A DNA stretch of 28,202 bases, from positions 1 through 28,202 of the forward strand of contig JAQXIB010000278.1 of NCBI GenBank assembly GCA_029007575.1, given 5' to 3'. How positions within the stretch are numbered: the first letter of the stretch is position 1; the number at the start of each line of letters is the position of its first letter. Shown here in pieces: positions 15,471 through 23,030 of this stretch. The notes beneath the pieces were generated by a model that saw nothing but the letters and a program-made list of their open reading frames with translations, was not told the DNA's origin and made no database searches. The translations under genes and the position numbers were made by a program. The DNA comes from Clostridiales bacterium. GTDB taxonomy: Bacteria; Bacillota; Clostridia; Oscillospirales; Ruminococcaceae.

Positions 15471-15483
15471 TTTTTGCTCTGAT

Positions 15484-15516
15484 TACAAGTATATAATGTA
15501 TTTTCCGGTTTGTCAA
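15484..15516 (-). promoter_or_regulatory. nrdD promoter overlapping a second, degenerate NrdR-like box
   Basis: On the minus strand TTGACA (15511-15516) and TATACT (15488-15493) are separated by exactly 17 bases. The -10 is embedded in an imperfect dyad (tac...gta, 15484-15500) about three helical turns from the perfect NrdR box, as expected for paired NrdR sites. Confidence 0.8.
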
Positions 15517-15588
15517 GTAAAATTTAAAAGTAAAGTATACTTTTTATGTGGATGATAATTTTTTCGTTTTAACCAAATCATATCACAG

Positions 15589-15636
15589 AAAAAAGAGGCT
15601 GAAATCTCATTTTGACTTTGAGATTACAGCCTCTTT
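15589..15636 (-). terminator. Terminator of the corA-like gene
   Basis: A long stem with one mismatch (15592-15609 with 15619-15636) and a 9-base loop is followed on the minus strand by TTTTTT. It lies 32 bases after the stop codon of the transporter gene. Confidence 0.9.
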
Positions 15637-15668
15637 ATATGCCCACGTTTTTCCAATATATCATTTTG

Positions 15669-16601
15669 TTATTTGCTGAACATATGCATTTTAACAAGAA
15701 TCAAAGTGACGATTCCGACAATTCCCGCCGACAAAGCAACCGGGAACCAAAAGTTCGGAAACGGCAGCCCGGAAACATTCATGCCGTAAAAACTCGAAAC
15801 AATAGTGGGGATCGACATCAAAATAGTAACTGCCGCCAACACCTTCATGACGATATTTAAATTATTCGAAATGATCGAAGCAAAAGCATCCATTGTGCCG
15901 GATAAAATACTGGAATAAATATTAGACATCTCAATTGCCTGCTTTACCTCAATCAATACATCCTCCAGCAAATCCTGATCTTCTTCGTAGAGTTTAATCA
16001 CCCTGCCGCGCAGCAGCTTCTCCAAGGTCACTTCGTTTGATTTGAGCGAAGTAGAAAAATAAACCAGTGATTTTTCCAGACCCAATAGCTGAATCAGCTC
16101 TTTGTTCCGCATGGATTTATGAAGCTGTCCTTCTACCATGTTGGAAATCTTATCAATCTGTTTTAAATATTGCAAATAGCGCGTTGCAATACGCAATAAT
16201 AATGAAAAAATAAATCTGGTTTTCAGATGAGTCTGTATGTTGCGAACCATGCCGTCTGCCACTTCCTGCAATACCGAACACTCGGAAAGGCAGATCGTCA
16301 CCAAAAAAGTATTGGTGATAATAATCCCCATCGGCATGGTCGTGTATAAAATCGTATTTTGCGATTCGGTCGTCGCCTTAGGCGTGTCAATAATCAGTAA
16401 AGTCTGATCATCCTCACTTTCGATACGGGAACTTTCCTCCTCGTCCAAGGACGACCGAACAAATCCCGCATCCAGCTTCAGTCCGTCAATTAAATATTGG
16501 ATCTCCTCTTCGGTCGGGCTGACAACGTTTACCCAGCAGCCTTCTTCCAGCTTGTCGATTTGGCAAATCTTATTTTCAATTGTTTTGTAATAATTCAGCA
16601 T
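15669..16601 (-). CDS. corA: CorA-family magnesium/divalent cation transporter
   Basis: Homopentameric Mg2+ (possibly Co2+/Ni2+ or Zn2+) channel-type transporter, 310 residues. It has the usual large soluble N-terminal domain, a long helix rich in charged residues (about 180-245), and two C-terminal membrane segments with the signature Gly-Met-Asn (SSFYGMNVSGLPFP) at the end of TM1. The C-terminus is short and basic (VKMHMFSK). I chose ATG 16601 (MLNYYKTIENK) because AAAGGAGA lies 8 bases upstream. An in-frame start at 16670 would add 23 residues without a site. It is a single gene with its own terminator and a long structured leader driven by a promoter at 16961-16988, so control at the RNA level is likely. 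CorA and ZntB share the GMN signature, so the exact ion is not certain. Confidence 0.93.
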   Translation of the reverse strand: MLNYYKTIENKICQIDKLEEGCWVNVVSPTEEEIQYLIDGLKLDAGFVRSSLDEEESSRIESEDDQTLLIIDTPKATTESQNTILYTTMPMGIIITNTFLVTICLSECSVLQEVADGMVRNIQTHLKTRFIFSLLLRIATRYLQYLKQIDKISNMVEGQLHKSMRNKELIQLLGLEKSLVYFSTSLKSNEVTLEKLLRGRVIKLYEEDQDLLEDVLIEVKQAIEMSNIYSSILSGTMDAFASIISNNLNIVMKVLAAVTILMSIPTIVSSFYGMNVSGLPFPNFWFPVALSAGIVGIVTLILVKMHMFSK

Positions 16602-16955
16602 ATTACCTGTCTCCTTTACACAAAAATTCAGCAAACAAACGATGCATCCATCATGTGTAAAAATACGCAACGGTATTCAGCGACAGGCAGCTAAAACGAT
16701 GACGTCGATCAGCCTGTCACAAACAGCATGATGGATATTTCTACTCCCCGGGTCAGGACTCACAACGCCACCTCCAATAATTTGTTGATAATTAATACTC
16801 CACCTGTTATTAACACCGCCCGCTTTCAGCGGTCGGTGTCTTGCTTCGCCCTTGCCGCCAAAGATGACCGGCGGCATTTCGGCAAAGCCGAAACCGTGCA
16901 AAGCCCCGCTCGACTCAAAGCGAGATTCGAAATCTTCGATTTCGGTCACGTTCCA
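16602..16955 (-). ncRNA. Long structured 5' leader of corA, candidate cis-regulatory RNA
   Basis: About 350 bases lie between the proposed start site (~16954) and corA. The first 150 are GC-rich and fold into consecutive hairpins in the minus-strand sense: GAAATC/GATTTC, TTTCGGC-ttt-GCCGAAA, CCGCC/GGCGG, and a nested CACCG-CCGC/GCGG-CGGTG. Further down, ATCCATCATG (near 16726-16735) pairs exactly with CATGATGGAT (near 16640-16655) and encloses a GACAGGC/GCCTGTC stem. I could not match it to the M-box or other known metal riboswitches. It could be a new metal-responsive leader, a small RNA or part of an intergenic repeat. A 90-codon GTG-started frame runs through it but reads as low-quality protein. 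Confidence 0.5.
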
Positions 16956-16960
16956 GGGTT

Positions 16961-16988
16961 ATTATACCACAAAAATCATACTTTTCAA
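16961..16988 (-). promoter_or_regulatory. Promoter of the corA leader transcript
   Basis: On the minus strand TTGAAA (16983-16988) and a perfect TATAAT (16961-16966) are 16 bases apart. This places the start about 350 bases upstream of the corA start codon. Between it and the arsR promoter (16989-17120) is AT-rich sequence with one short A/T palindrome and no gene. Confidence 0.7.
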
Positions 16989-17120
16989 GTGAAAAAAACT
17001 CTTTTTTCCGGATATACCGTCATATTTTGCAGTTATTCTTGTTTTATCTTTTTGTTGCGCTCTTTTTTAGTAAATTTTTCAGCGTATACTTCATAACAAC
17101 AAAATACATAAAAAATATGC

Positions 17121-17149
17121 TTGACAAAAAGCATAAAAGCATATATACT
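17121..17149 (+). promoter_or_regulatory. Promoter of the cad-type operon
   Basis: TTGACA (17121-17126) and TATACT (17144-17149) are separated by 17 bases, a near-consensus sigma-A promoter. The expected start at about 17156 lies inside the repressor operator. Confidence 0.88.
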
Positions 17150-17152
17150 ATA

Positions 17153-17178
17153 AACAAATGAACAAATGCTCATATGTT
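17153..17178 (+). promoter_or_regulatory. 12-2-12 ArsR/SmtB-type operator
   Basis: aacaaatgaaca and tgctcatatgtt form a 12-2-12 inverted repeat (10 of 12 positions symmetric) with the TGAACA-type core known for CadC/SmtB sites. It covers the transcription start, so the adjacent repressor would block initiation until metal binds. Confidence 0.82.
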
Positions 17179-17215
17179 TATAAATTTATATTTCGCAGAA
17201 AGGATATGATTTCCA

Positions 17216-17575
17216 ATGAAACAGGAAGAACTGCTTTGTGAAGATAATTGTCTGCATATGGAACTGATTGAAACCAGTAAAAAAAACGTGCTTGATGATG
17301 ACACGCTGGTCACATTATCGGAACTGTTTAAGGTAATGGGAGATATGACAAGGGTTAAAATATTATCCGCACTGTTGAAAAATGAGCTGTGCGTTTGCGA
17401 TCTGTCCGAAATAATCGGCATGGGGCAGTCAGCCGTTTCTCATCAGCTTCGTATTCTGCGCGCCGCCAAGGTTGTGAAATACCGCAGAGACGGAAAGAGC
17501 ATTTTTTACAGCATTGACGATGACCACATCGGGGAATTATTTAAAATTGCCTTGGAGCATATTAATGAAGAATAA
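17216..17575 (+). CDS. cadC: CadC-like ArsR/SmtB metal-responsive repressor
   Basis: A 119-residue winged-helix repressor that releases DNA on binding Cd2+, Pb2+ or Zn2+. The alpha3N site is complete: Cys8 and Cys12 in the N-terminal arm (LLCEDNC) and Cys59/Cys61 in ELCVCDLSE, almost the same spacing as S. aureus CadC (Cys7, 11, 58, 60). The alpha5 zinc site is also present (Asp/His around residues 102-104 and His115). The recognition helix reads GQSAVSHQLRILRAAKVV. An AAGG site lies upstream of the ATG. It is the first gene of an operon with the metal ATPase; the stop codon is close to or overlaps possible ATPase starts. It presumably autoregulates through the operator at 17153-17178. Confidence 0.93.
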   Translation: MKQEELLCEDNCLHMELIETSKKNVLDDDTLVTLSELFKVMGDMTRVKILSALLKNELCVCDLSEIIGMGQSAVSHQLRILRAAKVVKYRRDGKSIFYSIDDDHIGELFKIALEHINEE

Positions 17576-17612
17576 TCTTCCATCAAAACAAACGGAAAAA
17601 ATGGTGAATCAT

Positions 17613-19796
17613 ATGAAAACCTATTATATTGAAGGTCTCGACTGCGCCAATTGCGCCTTAAAAATCGAAAACAAGCTAAACGCCATGCCGGAAATTCAGC
17701 ATGCCGGTTTAAACTTCGCCACCGGAGAGCTTCAGGTGAAAGCGATGGATGAAAACTCCGATGATTTGTTTGACAAAATCAGTGCCGTCGTGCAAAAAAT
17801 AGAGCCCGACGCTGTTTTAACTCAAATCAGAAGCCACTCTCACGTCAGCAGTGACCGATGTGGCTGCTGCGGAGAGACCTGTGAACATCGACATGAGGAA
17901 CACGGACACAGTCACCCTCAGGAAAGCCAACGCAAGCAATTTAATACAGAAAAATGGATGCCGCTTCTGCCGCTGATCAGCGCCGTGTTGCTTCTGGTTC
18001 CGGCGATATTGATTGACAACGACATCCTTTCGGCCGTTTTTTTCCTCCTGTCCGGCTTAACCGCAGGATTTCAGGTCTTTCTCAAAGGCATAAAAAAATT
18101 AGCGCGTCTTTCTTTTGATGAAAACATATTATTGTTGATTGCGTTCGTTGCCGCCTTTGCCATCCGGGAATATTTCGAAGCCTGCCTGGTCGTTATTTTA
18201 TTCTCATTTGGTGAGTACTTGGAAGAAATTGCGGTGGCAAAATCCAAACGCAGTATTGAAGCGTTGACGCAAATCCGTCCCGACTTCGCAAATGTACTGA
18301 AAAACGATACCGTTATTCAAATGGACTGCCATGAGGTTCAAATCGGTGATCATATTCTCATCAAGCCGGGAGAACGCATTCCGCTCGACTGCATCATCAA
18401 AGACGGAAGCTCTCAAATCGACAATGCGGCCATTACCGGAGAAAGCATTCCGGTAGCGGTCGAACAAGGCTCCCAACTGCTCTCCGGCGGAATCAACCTG
18501 ACCGCAGCAATCCAAGCCGAAGTCACGCACAGCTTTGTAGACTCCACTGCCAGCAGAATTATCGATTTGGTCAAAAACTCGGCCGCGAAAAAAGGAAGCG
18601 CCGAAACATTTATCTCTCGCTTTGCTAAAATTTATACTCCTATTGTCATTATTGTATCCGTTCTGTTAACTGTTATTCCGCCGGTTTTAGGCTGGGGAGA
18701 TTGGGAAAAATGGCTCTATACCGCTTTGATCTTTTTGGTTGCCGCTTGTCCTTGTGCCATGGTCATTTCAGTGCCGCTCAGCTTTTTTTCCTGCATCGGC
18801 GCGGAATCCAAAATCGGCGTGCTGATCAAAGGCGGAAAATATGTCGAAGCCTTGGCAAAAATGGATGCGATCGCTTTCGACAAAACCGGAACCCTGACAA
18901 CCGGAAATCTCGAAATCGATCACGTCGAAAGCTACCATCCGGATTATTCCGAGCAGGATATTCTCACCTTGGCGGCTGTTTGCGAGCAATATTCTACCCA
19001 CCCGATCGCCATGTCCATTACTTCTGCCGTTTCCAAGGAAAAGATATCGGATAAAAAGGTTTCGGAATATCAGGAAATGCGAGGAATGGGCATATCGGTC
19101 ATGAGCAACGGTGTCCGTTATTTATGCGGAGCCAAACGGCTGTTGGAGCGGGAAAATATTTCTGCCGCTTCCCTCCCGTTTGCAAACGTATATCTGGCAG
19201 ATGCCGACAGCAAGCAGGTACTCGGCGGTATCTCGGTAAAGGATAGCTTGCGTCCCGAAAGCCAGTCAAGCATACAAAGTTTAAAACAGCTTGGCGTGAA
19301 GCAAGCAATGATATTATCCGGAGATCACGAAGCATCCGTACAAAAATGCGCAGACAGTCTGGAAGTGGATTATCGTGCCGCGCTCTTGCCGGAACATAAA
19401 GTGACGGAAGTAGAACAGCTGAAGAAAAATCATCACAAAACGGCATTTGTAGGTGACGGAATCAACGACGCGCCTGTTTTGACTTCAGCGGATGTCGGAA
19501 TCGCAATGGGGCTCGGCTCCGACTCTGCCATTGAAGCCGCAGATGTCGTTCTGTTGTCCGGCAATCTGGCACAACTGCAAAACGGTGTACGTTTGGCAAA
19601 AAAATGTATGCGTATCATCTATTTCAATATCAGCCTGGCAATTATCGCAAAGCTGATCGTTTTCATTCTGGCGCTTCTGGGTATGGGGCAGATGTGGATG
19701 GCTGTTATTGCCGACGTCGGTGTATCCATTCTTTCAGTATTAAATGCAGCTCGCTTACTAGGTGTTCCGAAAAATCTTTCGTACACACAAAAGTAA
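17613..19796 (+). CDS. cadA: CadA/ZntA-type heavy-metal P1B ATPase
   Basis: Exports Cd2+/Zn2+/Pb2+, 727 residues from the chosen start. It has one heavy-metal-associated domain (GLDCANCALK, Cys11/Cys14), then a Cys/His-rich linker (about 74-105, with CGCC and HGHSH), then the P1B core: TGES (ITGESIP), the membrane CPC metal site (AACPCAMVIS) that marks Zn/Cd/Pb pumps, phosphorylation motif DKTGT, HP motif STHPIA and GDGINDAPVL. The start is not settled. ATG 17613 gives the usual family N-terminus and has GGTGA 5 bases upstream. ATG 17565 overlaps the repressor stop (ATGAAGAATAA), has GGAG 7 bases upstream and would add 16 residues by translational coupling. No terminator follows; the next gene has its own weak promoter. 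Confidence 0.94.
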   Translation: MKTYYIEGLDCANCALKIENKLNAMPEIQHAGLNFATGELQVKAMDENSDDLFDKISAVVQKIEPDAVLTQIRSHSHVSSDRCGCCGETCEHRHEEHGHSHPQESQRKQFNTEKWMPLLPLISAVLLLVPAILIDNDILSAVFFLLSGLTAGFQVFLKGIKKLARLSFDENILLLIAFVAAFAIREYFEACLVVILFSFGEYLEEIAVAKSKRSIEALTQIRPDFANVLKNDTVIQMDCHEVQIGDHILIKPGERIPLDCIIKDGSSQIDNAAITGESIPVAVEQGSQLLSGGINLTAAIQAEVTHSFVDSTASRIIDLVKNSAAKKGSAETFISRFAKIYTPIVIIVSVLLTVIPPVLGWGDWEKWLYTALIFLVAACPCAMVISVPLSFFSCIGAESKIGVLIKGGKYVEALAKMDAIAFDKTGTLTTGNLEIDHVESYHPDYSEQDILTLAAVCEQYSTHPIAMSITSAVSKEKISDKKVSEYQEMRGMGISVMSNGVRYLCGAKRLLERENISAASLPFANVYLADADSKQVLGGISVKDSLRPESQSSIQSLKQLGVKQAMILSGDHEASVQKCADSLEVDYRAALLPEHKVTEVEQLKKNHHKTAFVGDGINDAPVLTSADVGIAMGLGSDSAIEAADVVLLSGNLAQLQNGVRLAKKCMRIIYFNISLAIIAKLIVFILALLGMGQMWMAVIADVGVSILSVLNAARLLGVPKNLSYTQK

Positions 19797-19866
19797 TGTT
19801 GGCGGGTATGCTAACGAAAAATAATTTCATATTTCATTTTTTGGTAAAGACTTTTTGAAATTTTTG

Positions 19867-19875
19867 TGTTATACT
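19867..19875 (+). promoter_or_regulatory. Extended -10 promoter of the Nudix gene
   Basis: TGTTATACT is a TG-extended -10 box 41 bases before the Nudix start codon. No convincing -35 is visible. Confidence 0.45.
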
Positions 19876-19916
19876 GAATACAATTATTCTTTTCAGAGAG
19901 GAGCTTTTCCAAGGTT

Positions 19917-20330
19917 ATGGATTATGAAAAATCCTGCGGCGCGCTGGTTTTTCGCAAGTCGCACGGCAATGTAGAACTATTGCTGATCAAACACCTCAAC
20001 GGCGGCTATTGGTCATTTCCGAAAGGACACGTAGAAAGCGGTGAAACAGAAGAAGAAACCGCGATTCGTGAAGTGAAAGAAGAAACCGACATTGATATTA
20101 TAATCGACAACAGTTTTCGTGAAGTCGTTACCTATTCACCGAAAAAAGATACGATGAAGGATGTTGTGTACTTTTTAGCACGAGCCAAAAATTTCGATCC
20201 CACCCCTCAGGTAGAAGAGATTGCCCAAGTCAAATGGGTGGAAATCAATCTGGCACATTCTGTTTTAACCTATGACAACGACAAACAGTTAGTGAACAAA
20301 GCAAAAAGCATCATTAAAGAAACAGCATAA
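19917..20330 (+). CDS. Nudix hydrolase, Ap4A-hydrolase-like
   Basis: A 137-residue single-domain Nudix enzyme. The Nudix box begins at Gly37 (GHVESGETEEETAI, then REVKEETDI), matching GX5EX7REUXEEXGU except Asp58 in place of the usual Gly. The metal-binding REVKEE is intact, so it should hydrolyse a nucleoside diphosphate linked to another group. The opening CGALVFRK, GYWSFPKGHVE and the later VVYFLA strand resemble bacterial asymmetrical diadenosine tetraphosphate hydrolases, but substrate cannot be read from sequence alone. The ribosome site AGAGGAG is rather far (13 bases) from the ATG; an AAGG is very near. It is a lone gene between the cad operon and a terminator. Confidence 0.9.
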   Translation: MDYEKSCGALVFRKSHGNVELLLIKHLNGGYWSFPKGHVESGETEEETAIREVKEETDIDIIIDNSFREVVTYSPKKDTMKDVVYFLARAKNFDPTPQVEEIAQVKWVEINLAHSVLTYDNDKQLVNKAKSIIKETA

Positions 20331-20333
20331 CCG

Positions 20334-20385
20334 CAAGGGGCTGTCGCAAGTGGAAAGATCACAAGCGACAGCCCCTTGTGCATTT
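20334..20385 (+). terminator. Terminator after the Nudix gene
   Basis: A 14-bp perfect stem (caaggggctgtcgc at 20334-20347 with 20365-20378), a 17-base loop and a short T run (tgcatttt). It starts four bases after the stop codon. Confidence 0.8.
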
Positions 20386-20742
20386 TCCGTTCAAGCGCGG
20401 CATAAACCGTCACGCTTTTATCGTTTTTTATAAGTGTTACTTTGATTTCCTGCAATCTGAGTAATTTTTCTGTAAAGGGAGTATAGAACATGTTGGGCTT
20501 TCCGTTTATGGCTATTTGTCATCTCCAACGGATTTTCCAAATAAGCTCTGCTTATGCTAAAATCTAATAAAACGCTTTCAATCAGATTTTAGTATTAGTC
20601 ACCCCACACATTTCTGATAGGGCTTGTGTTTTATCCTGTCCTTTTTGAAAAACAAGTCATATCTCTCCGGCTGATTGCGTATTTGTTATAGTAGATAATA
20701 AATGCCTGCAATCATTTTAGGCAAAGGAACGGAGTGTGTCAT
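20386..20742. other. Intergenic region without a convincing gene
   Basis: About 360 bases between the Nudix terminator and the spore-cortex locus. It holds a 9-bp inverted repeat (ctaaaatct 20557-20565 with agattttag 20584-20592) and an AT-rich stretch near 20690-20702 that may include the promoter of the next operon; no sporulation sigma-factor consensus could be assigned with confidence. On the minus strand a 73-codon frame (20491 to 20270) has a GGAAAG site 6 bases before its ATG, but it runs through the terminator stem into the Nudix gene. Confidence 0.5.
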
Positions 20743-21558
20743 ATGGAAAAAAAGAGGAACGAACAGCAAAATATGGACGATTTAATTCAAAAATATAAAG
20801 AAGAAGCCATGCGATATCGACAAAGGTACAGCGATCTATATCCGGAGCAAATCCCGGCAAAAGAAGTATCCGCTAACCCCACCCAGCCATCCGAAGAAAA
20901 TACAACCGAAAAAGAAACCTCCGAAAGCAACACAGACTTGCCCGCTGAAGCACCGGTTGAAAATCCGGCAGCAGAACCAGGTGAAGCACAATTAATGCCA
21001 AATAGCGTACCGGAGCAGGCAGAACAGCCTATCACGCCTGAATCCACTGTATCGGATGATCAGATCACCGGGCCAGGTGATACCTTTTACGCCCGAACGC
21101 CCGAAGAAATCAAAGAGATCATCAGCAAAAGTCCGTCTGAATCCAATGAGATCGAGTATACCGATACCGGCTGGTTACAGGTTCAGGCATCCGCTGCCAA
21201 CGAAGCTATCCCGATCGAATCAGCCATTGTGCTTGTCTTAAGGAAAGCGGACAATGCGACCAACTTGATCTGGAATCTGCAAACGGACACCAGCGGGAAC
21301 ACCCCTCGTGTGGAGCTTCCTGCCCCGCCGGAAAATCTATCGGAACAGCCTGAGCCGGTCACGGTGATAGCATACGGCGTTTACTTAGTCATTGCCTCCC
21401 ATCCCGATTATTACACTACTATCGTCAATGATGTGCAAATCTTTGCAGGACAAACTGCCATTTTACCGATTGCTTTTATTCCGCTTTCAGAAAAAGATAT
21501 CAACCCCTCCGCGCCCAACAATGAATTTGATACCGAAAAGCATTCCCTGTTAGAATAA
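20743..21558 (+). CDS. Stand-alone SleC-prodomain-like protein
   Basis: A 271-residue protein. Residues 1-35 are charged and helical; 36-135 are acidic, Pro/Glu/Ser-rich and probably disordered; residues 140-250 form a beta-rich domain resembling the N-terminal prodomain of clostridial SleC (TGWLQVQASAANEAIPIES, a VELPAPPENLSEQPEP stretch, YLVIASHPDYYTTIVNDVQI, ILPIAFIPL). In SleC this part precedes the catalytic domain in the same chain and is removed by Csp proteases during germination. Here it ends at a TAA and the catalytic part begins as a new gene 33 bases on. There is no signal peptide, as expected for proteins made in the mother cell or spore. ATG 20743 is chosen since GGAG lies 8 bases upstream; a GTG at 20734 is part of that site. 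Family call is by remembered similarity and by context. Confidence 0.72.
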   Translation: MEKKRNEQQNMDDLIQKYKEEAMRYRQRYSDLYPEQIPAKEVSANPTQPSEENTTEKETSESNTDLPAEAPVENPAAEPGEAQLMPNSVPEQAEQPITPESTVSDDQITGPGDTFYARTPEEIKEIISKSPSESNEIEYTDTGWLQVQASAANEAIPIESAIVLVLRKADNATNLIWNLQTDTSGNTPRVELPAPPENLSEQPEPVTVIAYGVYLVIASHPDYYTTIVNDVQIFAGQTAILPIAFIPLSEKDINPSAPNNEFDTEKHSLLE

Positions 21559-21591
21559 CGCAAAATGATACGAAAAGGAGTGACCGTAATT

Positions 21592-23007
21592 ATGACTGGT
21601 CAGCCCTATATTCCGGAATCCATTGTCGTACATCTCGGCGCGCCGGACAGCAATGCGCAAAACGTCACGATATCCTTCCCCGACTATATCAAGAATGTAG
21701 CATCCAGCGAAATCTATCCTACTTGGCCGGAAAACTCTCTGCGTGCCAACATTTACGCACAAGTTTCTTTTGCCCTCAACAGAATATATACCGAATGGTA
21801 CCGCAGCAGAGGCTACAACTTTGATATCACCAATTCCACCGGCGTGGATCAGGCTTTTGTTTACGGAAGAAATATTTATCAAGACATTGACCAAATTGTA
21901 GACGAATTATTCAATGACTATCTCACCAAGCAAGACAATATCCAACCCCTTTTTGCGCAGTTTTGCAACGGGACAACGGTTACCTGCGCAGGCTTGTCAC
22001 AATGGGGCACTGTCCCGCTTGCCAACCAGGGATATACCCCTTACGAAATTTTACAGTATTACTACGGAGAGGATATCAACATCGTACAGAATGCTCCCGT
22101 GCGCATCAACGCGGAATCCTATCCCGGACGGGTTTTGCAGCTCGGAGAGGTCGGGAACGACGTAGTCACACTGCAAAAATATTTAAACAGAGTTTCGCAA
22201 AATTATCCCGCTATTCCGAAAATTACCCCTGTGGACGGGGTGTTTGCCAAAAACACCGAGGACGCAGTCAAAGCCTTTCAGCGCATATTTAATCTGACTC
22301 CGGATGGGTTAGTCGGAAAATCAACCTGGTATCGGCTGACGTATTTGTATACGTCAGTAAAACGCCTTGCCGAACTGAACTCCGAGGGAATCAAATACGA
22401 AGATATTGCTTTACAATTTCCGGAAGTCATCGGACCGGGAGACACCGGGCCGGAGGTGCAAGTCATCCAATACTATTTAGCTGTGATCGGCAATTTTATC
22501 AGCCAAATTCCTGTTGTGGCTGTAGACGGCATCTACGGCACCGAAACCAGAGATGCAATATACGCTTTTCAGGCATATGCGGGACTGACGCCGGACGGAA
22601 TTGTCGGAAGGGAAACCTGGAACAGGCTGTTTGAAACCTACATTGGTATTATTGATACGATTCCGATTAACTATTTCGGAAATCAGGTGGCGTTATACCC
22701 CGGCAGAGTATTGACCCAAGGCTCTTCGGGAGAAGCGGTAGCGATCATGCAACGATACTTAAATACCATTGCAACGGTTTACACCAGTATACCGACTGTG
22801 ACTCCGACCGGATATTTCGGCTCCGAAACCAAACAGGCAGTGATTGCCTTTCAGCGTATCTTCGGTATCCCGCCGACCGGCGTAGTCGCTCTGGGAACCT
22901 GGAACAAAATCGCCTCGGTGTATGACGACGTCATTTCAGAAATTTCCAATAATCCCGGTCAATTTGCCGGAATCAATTTATCGGAAGGCATGAGCGACAG
23001 AGATTAG
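21592..23007 (+). CDS. sleC: SleC-like spore cortex-lytic enzyme (SpoIID-like domain plus three PG-binding domains)
   Basis: A 471-residue cortex-lytic enzyme lacking the usual N-terminal pre/prodomain. Residues 5-165 form the SpoIID-like lytic core, with the family phrase DYIKNVASSEIYPTWPENSL; Glu40 aligns with the catalytic Glu of SpoIID-type transglycosylases. FALNRIYTEWYRSRGYNFDI and ILQYYYGEDI also match SleC closely. Three PG_binding_1 repeats follow at about 178-250, 262-345 and 365-440, each ending in a GVVG-x-TW type motif. The enzyme should degrade muramic-delta-lactam cortex on germination. ATG 21592 has AAGGAG 11 bases upstream; ATG 21565 lacks a site. It is the second gene of three, between the prodomain-like gene and a small PG-binding protein. 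Full-length SleC proteins usually carry fewer PG-binding repeats, as far as I recall. Confidence 0.85.
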   Translation: MTGQPYIPESIVVHLGAPDSNAQNVTISFPDYIKNVASSEIYPTWPENSLRANIYAQVSFALNRIYTEWYRSRGYNFDITNSTGVDQAFVYGRNIYQDIDQIVDELFNDYLTKQDNIQPLFAQFCNGTTVTCAGLSQWGTVPLANQGYTPYEILQYYYGEDINIVQNAPVRINAESYPGRVLQLGEVGNDVVTLQKYLNRVSQNYPAIPKITPVDGVFAKNTEDAVKAFQRIFNLTPDGLVGKSTWYRLTYLYTSVKRLAELNSEGIKYEDIALQFPEVIGPGDTGPEVQVIQYYLAVIGNFISQIPVVAVDGIYGTETRDAIYAFQAYAGLTPDGIVGRETWNRLFETYIGIIDTIPINYFGNQVALYPGRVLTQGSSGEAVAIMQRYLNTIATVYTSIPTVTPTGYFGSETKQAVIAFQRIFGIPPTGVVALGTWNKIASVYDDVISEISNNPGQFAGINLSEGMSDRD

Positions 23008-23030
23008 GCAGAAGAAAGGAATGGGCAACA

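Noticed and set aside
16677..16949. A 90-codon GTG-started minus-strand frame inside the corA leader
   Set aside because: No ribosome site, start nearly at the transcription start, and the frame follows GC-rich hairpins; the residue pattern looks random. Treated as leader RNA.
16602..16955. M-box or yybP-ykoY metal riboswitch
   Set aside because: Conserved M-box core absent; only GGGGAGTAG of the yybP-ykoY motif occurs and its partner elements are missing.
16990..17010. A/T palindrome as terminator in front of the cad promoter
   Set aside because: Stem is only A-T pairs with a 3-base loop and no gene ends there.
20334..20378. Hairpin as part of a transposon end
   Set aside because: No transposase, target-site duplication or second inverted end nearby; position right after a stop codon fits a terminator better.
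21559..21591. Programmed frameshift or readthrough joining the two SleC-like genes
   Set aside because: No slippery site or pseudoknot-like pattern; TAA stop is followed by an independent AAGGAG ribosome site.
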